This document shows, piece after piece, positions 22,589 to 25,341 of a stretch of DNA of 25,341 nucleotides. Position numbers and translations under genes: made by a program. The DNA is from PALSA-1355 sp035496575 (GTDB lineage: Bacteria; Planctomycetota; Planctomycetia; Pirellulales; PALSA-1355). Location: assembly GCA_035496575.1 (NCBI GenBank), contig DATJEN010000145.1, positions 1 to 25,341 on the forward strand, given 5' to 3'. Below the pieces are notes generated by a model, which saw nothing but the letters and a program-made list of their open reading frames with translations, had not been told where the DNA came from and made no database searches. The stretch's first letter is position 1; every line of letters starts with the position of its first letter.

Positions 22589-24031
22589 TCAGGCAAGAAT
22601 CTTTTCGACCACCTTGCCGGCAACGTCGGTCAGGCGGAAATCGCGCCCTTGGAAGCGGTAGGTCAACTTCGTGTGATCGACGCCCAACAGGTGCAGCACC
22701 GTGGCCTGAAAGTCATTGGCGTGGACGCCATCTTCGACCAGGTTGTAACCAAAATCGTCGGTCTTGCCGATAGTCATGCCCGGCTTGATGCCGCCGCCGG
22801 CCATCCACATGCTATAGCAGCGCGGATGGTGATCGCGGCCGAAGCTGTTCTTGCTGATCGCGCCCTGGCTATAAGCCGTGCGGCCGAACTCGCCGCCCCA
22901 GATCACGAGCGTCTCGTCCAACAGCCCGCGCTGCTTGAGGTCGGTCACGAGCGCAGCCGACGCCTGATCGCACAGGCCGCATTGGCGCTTGAGCTCGTTG
23001 GGCAGATTGCCGTGATGGTCCCAGTCGCGATGATAAAGCTGCACGAAGCGCACGTCGCGCTCGGCCAGTCGCCGCGCGAGCAAGCAGTTATTGGCGAACG
23101 ACGCCTTGCCCGGTTGGGCCCCGTAGGCATCGAGCACGTGTTTCGGTTCCTTGCCGATATCCATCAGTTCCGGCACGCTGGTCTGCATGCGGTAAGCCAT
23201 TTCATAAGCGTCGATGCGCGTGGCGATTTCTGGATCGCCCACCGCCTCGAGCTGCAGGCGATTGAGCTGCTGCACGCCATCGAGCAGTTCACGCCGCGTG
23301 GCAGGGTCGATGCCCTCGGGATTCGACACATAGAGCACCGGGTCGCCGGTCGAGCGGAACTGGACGCCCTGGTACTTGCTGGGCAAGAAGCCATTTCCCC
23401 AATACCGCGCCAAAAGTGGCTGACCGCCGCCGCCGGAGAGCAGCACCACGTATTCAGGCAAATTCTTGTTGACGCTGCCCAATCCATAGGCCATCCAAGC
23501 CCCGATCGTCGGGCGGCCTGGCTGCTGGTTGCCGGTGAGCAAGTAGGTGACCGCCGGATCGTGATTGATGGGATCGGTGTGCATCGAGCGGATCAAGCAG
23601 ATGTCGTCCGCGATGCCGCCGATGTGTGGCATCATTTCCGTGATTTCAGTGCCGCACTGGCCATAGCGCTTGAAGTCGTAAGCTGGGCCCACCATGAGCA
23701 GCTTGGCCTGGCCACTGGTCATGCCCGTGATGCGCTGATCGCCGCGCACGCTTTTGGGCAGCTCTTCGCCGGTGAGCTCCTTGAGCTTCGGCTTGTTGTC
23801 GAACAAGTCGATGTGCGAGGGGGCCCCGGACATGAACAGGTAGATGACGCGCTTGGCCTTGGGCGCGAAGTGCAGGGCCGGCAAGGCCCCGTGCGTGCCG
23901 TGGGTTGGAGCGGCGAGTCCGCTGGACTCGTTCAGAAGCGATGCCAGCGCAAAAGCGCCCAGGCCGCGTGCCGACTGGCCGAGCAACGTTCGACGCGTGA
24001 TGGCCCGACTGATTCGCTGTTCGAAATCCAT
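22589..24031 (-). CDS. DUF1501 domain-containing protein (third copy)
   Basis: A 480-residue DUF1501 protein with a twin-arginine motif, ITRRTLLGQSARGLGAFALA. It has the family blocks VIYLFMSGAPSHIDLFDNKP, MMPHIGGIADDICLIRSMHT, TGNQQPGRPTIGAWMAYGLG, YHRDWDHHGNL, WGGEFGRTAYSQG, FGRDHHPRCYSMWMAGGG and NDFQATVLHLLGVDH. The ATG at 24031 was chosen because the longer frame (24091) would overlap the preceding gene; with it only 2 bases separate the two genes, so they are tightly co-translated. The closing DFQATVLHLLGVDHTKLTYRF-type end is the usual one for planctomycete DUF1501 proteins paired with DUF1549/DUF1553 partners. Confidence 0.93.
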   Translation of the reverse strand: MDFEQRISRAITRRTLLGQSARGLGAFALASLLNESSGLAAPTHGTHGALPALHFAPKAKRVIYLFMSGAPSHIDLFDNKPKLKELTGEELPKSVRGDQRITGMTSGQAKLLMVGPAYDFKRYGQCGTEITEMMPHIGGIADDICLIRSMHTDPINHDPAVTYLLTGNQQPGRPTIGAWMAYGLGSVNKNLPEYVVLLSGGGGQPLLARYWGNGFLPSKYQGVQFRSTGDPVLYVSNPEGIDPATRRELLDGVQQLNRLQLEAVGDPEIATRIDAYEMAYRMQTSVPELMDIGKEPKHVLDAYGAQPGKASFANNCLLARRLAERDVRFVQLYHRDWDHHGNLPNELKRQCGLCDQASAALVTDLKQRGLLDETLVIWGGEFGRTAYSQGAISKNSFGRDHHPRCYSMWMAGGGIKPGMTIGKTDDFGYNLVEDGVHANDFQATVLHLLGVDHTKLTYRFQGRDFRLTDVAGKVVEKILA

Positions 24032-24033
24032 GG

Positions 24034-25341
24034 CTAACCCTTGGTGATCGTTTCGTCGAGGTTCAATAGCACGTTGCCGATGGCGGTCCAAGCGGCCAGT
24101 TCAGCCGCATCGAGATCGGCCGGTCGGGGCAGCTCTCCCACACTGGTTAGTTTAGCCGCGGCGGCGGGGTTTTGCTGAAAGCGCTTAAGCTCGGCGCCAA
24201 AAAGGCGCACCAGCACCTCCAGCTCTTGGGGGCGTGGCGGGCGCGACGTGCACAGCACAAAAGCGAACCGCATCCGCTCTTCGAGGGTCGCGCCGCCCTG
24301 CCGGATCACGCGCTGCCCCAAAGCGCGGGCCGTTTCCACGAACCCAGGATCGTTGAGCAGCACAAGCGCCTGTAGCGGCGTGTTCGTGCGGGCCCGGCAA
24401 TCCGTGCAGACCTCGCGATTGGGGGCGTCGAAGGTTATCAATGGCGGATAGGGGAGTGCCCGCTTCCAATACGTGTAGATGCCGCGGCGATAGAGATCGG
24501 CTCCATGGCTTTGCGTATAGCTCTGGGCGCTAAATCCGCCGCCGAAGCCGACTTCTTCCCACAGCCCGTCCGGCTGATAGGGCGAAACGCTGGGCCCACC
24601 GATGCGGTTGTCGATCAAACCGCTCACTGCCAAGGCACAGTCGCGAATCATCTCGGCATCCAGGCGGAAGCGCGCGCCGCGGGAGAGCATGCGGTTGTAG
24701 GGATCGTATTTGATCGATTCGGGCGTGGTGCGCGAGGACTGCCGATACGTGGCCGACATCACAATCATCTTTTGAATCGCCTTGACGTCCCAACCGCTGG
24801 CGATGAACTGCGAGGCGAGCCAATCCAACAGCTCGGGATGCGTGGGCCACTCGCCCTGCGAGCCGAAATCTTCGCTGGTCTTTACCAAACCGGTGCCGAA
24901 GTATTGCTGCCAATAGCGATTGACCGTCACTCGGCTCACGAGAGGATTGCGCGGATCGACGAGCCACTGGGCAAGCCCCAACCGGTTCGGCGGGGAGCCC
25001 TCGCGCAAGGGCGGCAGGCGAGCTGGCACGCCGGGCGTGACCGTCTCGCCAAAAGTGCGGAAATCACCGCGCACCAGGATGAAGGTGTCGCGCCGCTTGG
25101 GCATTTCCTCCATCACCATGGTCGACGAGTACGAGGCCTCCAGATCGCTTTGGGCCTTGGCCAATCGCTCGGCCTCCGCATTGAGCGCATTGAACACGGC
25201 ACGCGCCGGAGCATAAAAATGGCGGACGAAATGATTGCGCACGGTCTCTTGTTGGTGAGGCGTGCGCGTGTCTGTTGAAACGGTGAGCGCGTCGCGCACT
25301 TCTTGCGGCAGGCTCGATTTCCTGGCGCGCTCCACGACCTC
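24034..25341 (-). CDS. DUF1549/DUF1553 (PSD1-type) protein, 5' part cut by window edge
   Basis: The frame is open to the last base of the window; the visible part is 435 residues, counting two codons beyond the GTG at 25335. It contains the end of the DUF1549-DUF1553 linker region (EAERLAKAQSDLEASYS, VRGDFRTFGETVTPGVP) and the whole DUF1553 domain: GLAQWLVDPRNPLVSRVTVN, RYWQQYFGTGLV, WPTHPELLDWLASQFI, KMIVMSATYRQSS, ADLYRRGIYTYWKR, and FDAPNREVCTDCRARTNTP. The CTDC-RARTNTP block keeps two cysteines but is not a CxxCH motif; the haem motifs expected in the N-terminal part are outside the window. The TAG at 24034 is 2 bases before the next start, so it is the first visible gene of a five-gene unit. 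The region between the domains is shorter than in the paralogue at 18343. Confidence 0.92.
   Translation of the reverse strand, partial: EVVERARKSSLPQEVRDALTVSTDTRTPHQQETVRNHFVRHFYAPARAVFNALNAEAERLAKAQSDLEASYSSTMVMEEMPKRRDTFILVRGDFRTFGETVTPGVPARLPPLREGSPPNRLGLAQWLVDPRNPLVSRVTVNRYWQQYFGTGLVKTSEDFGSQGEWPTHPELLDWLASQFIASGWDVKAIQKMIVMSATYRQSSRTTPESIKYDPYNRMLSRGARFRLDAEMIRDCALAVSGLIDNRIGGPSVSPYQPDGLWEEVGFGGGFSAQSYTQSHGADLYRRGIYTYWKRALPYPPLITFDAPNREVCTDCRARTNTPLQALVLLNDPGFVETARALGQRVIRQGGATLEERMRFAFVLCTSRPPRPQELEVLVRLFGAELKRFQQNPAAAAKLTSVGELPRPADLDAAELAAWTAIGNVLLNLDETITKG

Noticed and set aside
22415..24037. 540-residue open frame on the plus strand
   Set aside because: Antisense to two DUF1501 genes with intact Tat motifs; it spans their junction, which a real gene would not be expected to do.

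Overview
The window looks like a chromosomal segment of a high-G+C planctomycete, most likely of the order Pirellulales. The basis is a tandem array of DUF1501 and PSCyt1/DUF1549/DUF1553 (PSD1-type) genes, a Calx-beta/golvesin-like/dockerin surface protein, a secreted PQQ-type beta-propeller and a toxin with an HPRGG-type linker. No rRNA, tRNA, CRISPR array, insertion sequence or integrase was recognised. Both ends cut a gene: the surface protein on the left has lost its N-terminus, and the DUF1549/DUF1553 protein on the right has lost its N-terminus.

Layout. 1-4.2 kb (+): 3' part of the surface protein, diaminopimelate decarboxylase (lysA), and an unusual dicluster ferredoxin. 4.25-6.0 kb (-): a beta-class DNA methyltransferase whose stop overlaps the start of a sugar isomerase/epimerase-like TIM barrel (ATGA). 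6.1-10.25 kb: an EF-P module with epmB (-) divergent from efp and epmA (+); a PQQ-like beta-propeller gene follows epmB. csrA (+) comes next. 10.6-12.2 kb (-): an 86-residue unknown protein, thyX and a CaMKII-association-domain-like protein, apparently one operon. murJ (+) reads away from it.

14.05-16.56 kb (-) is a visibly more A+T-rich island holding a polymorphic-toxin type module. The toxin gene is split into two overlapping frames by one extra G in a G5 run. It carries an HNH/EndoVII-like nuclease motif and is followed 12 bases later by a SUKH (SMI1/KNR4)-ankyrin fusion, the likely immunity protein. This is the most unusual part of the window.

16.84-25.34 kb (-) is a tightly packed five-gene array read in the order PSD1-type, DUF1501, DUF1501, PSD1-type, DUF1501, with intergenic gaps of 2, 13, 114 and 13 bases. 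The three DUF1501 proteins have N-terminal twin-arginine motifs, and the complete PSD1-type protein carries two CxxCH haem-binding motifs. This suggests an exported, haem-associated periplasmic system whose function is still poorly known.
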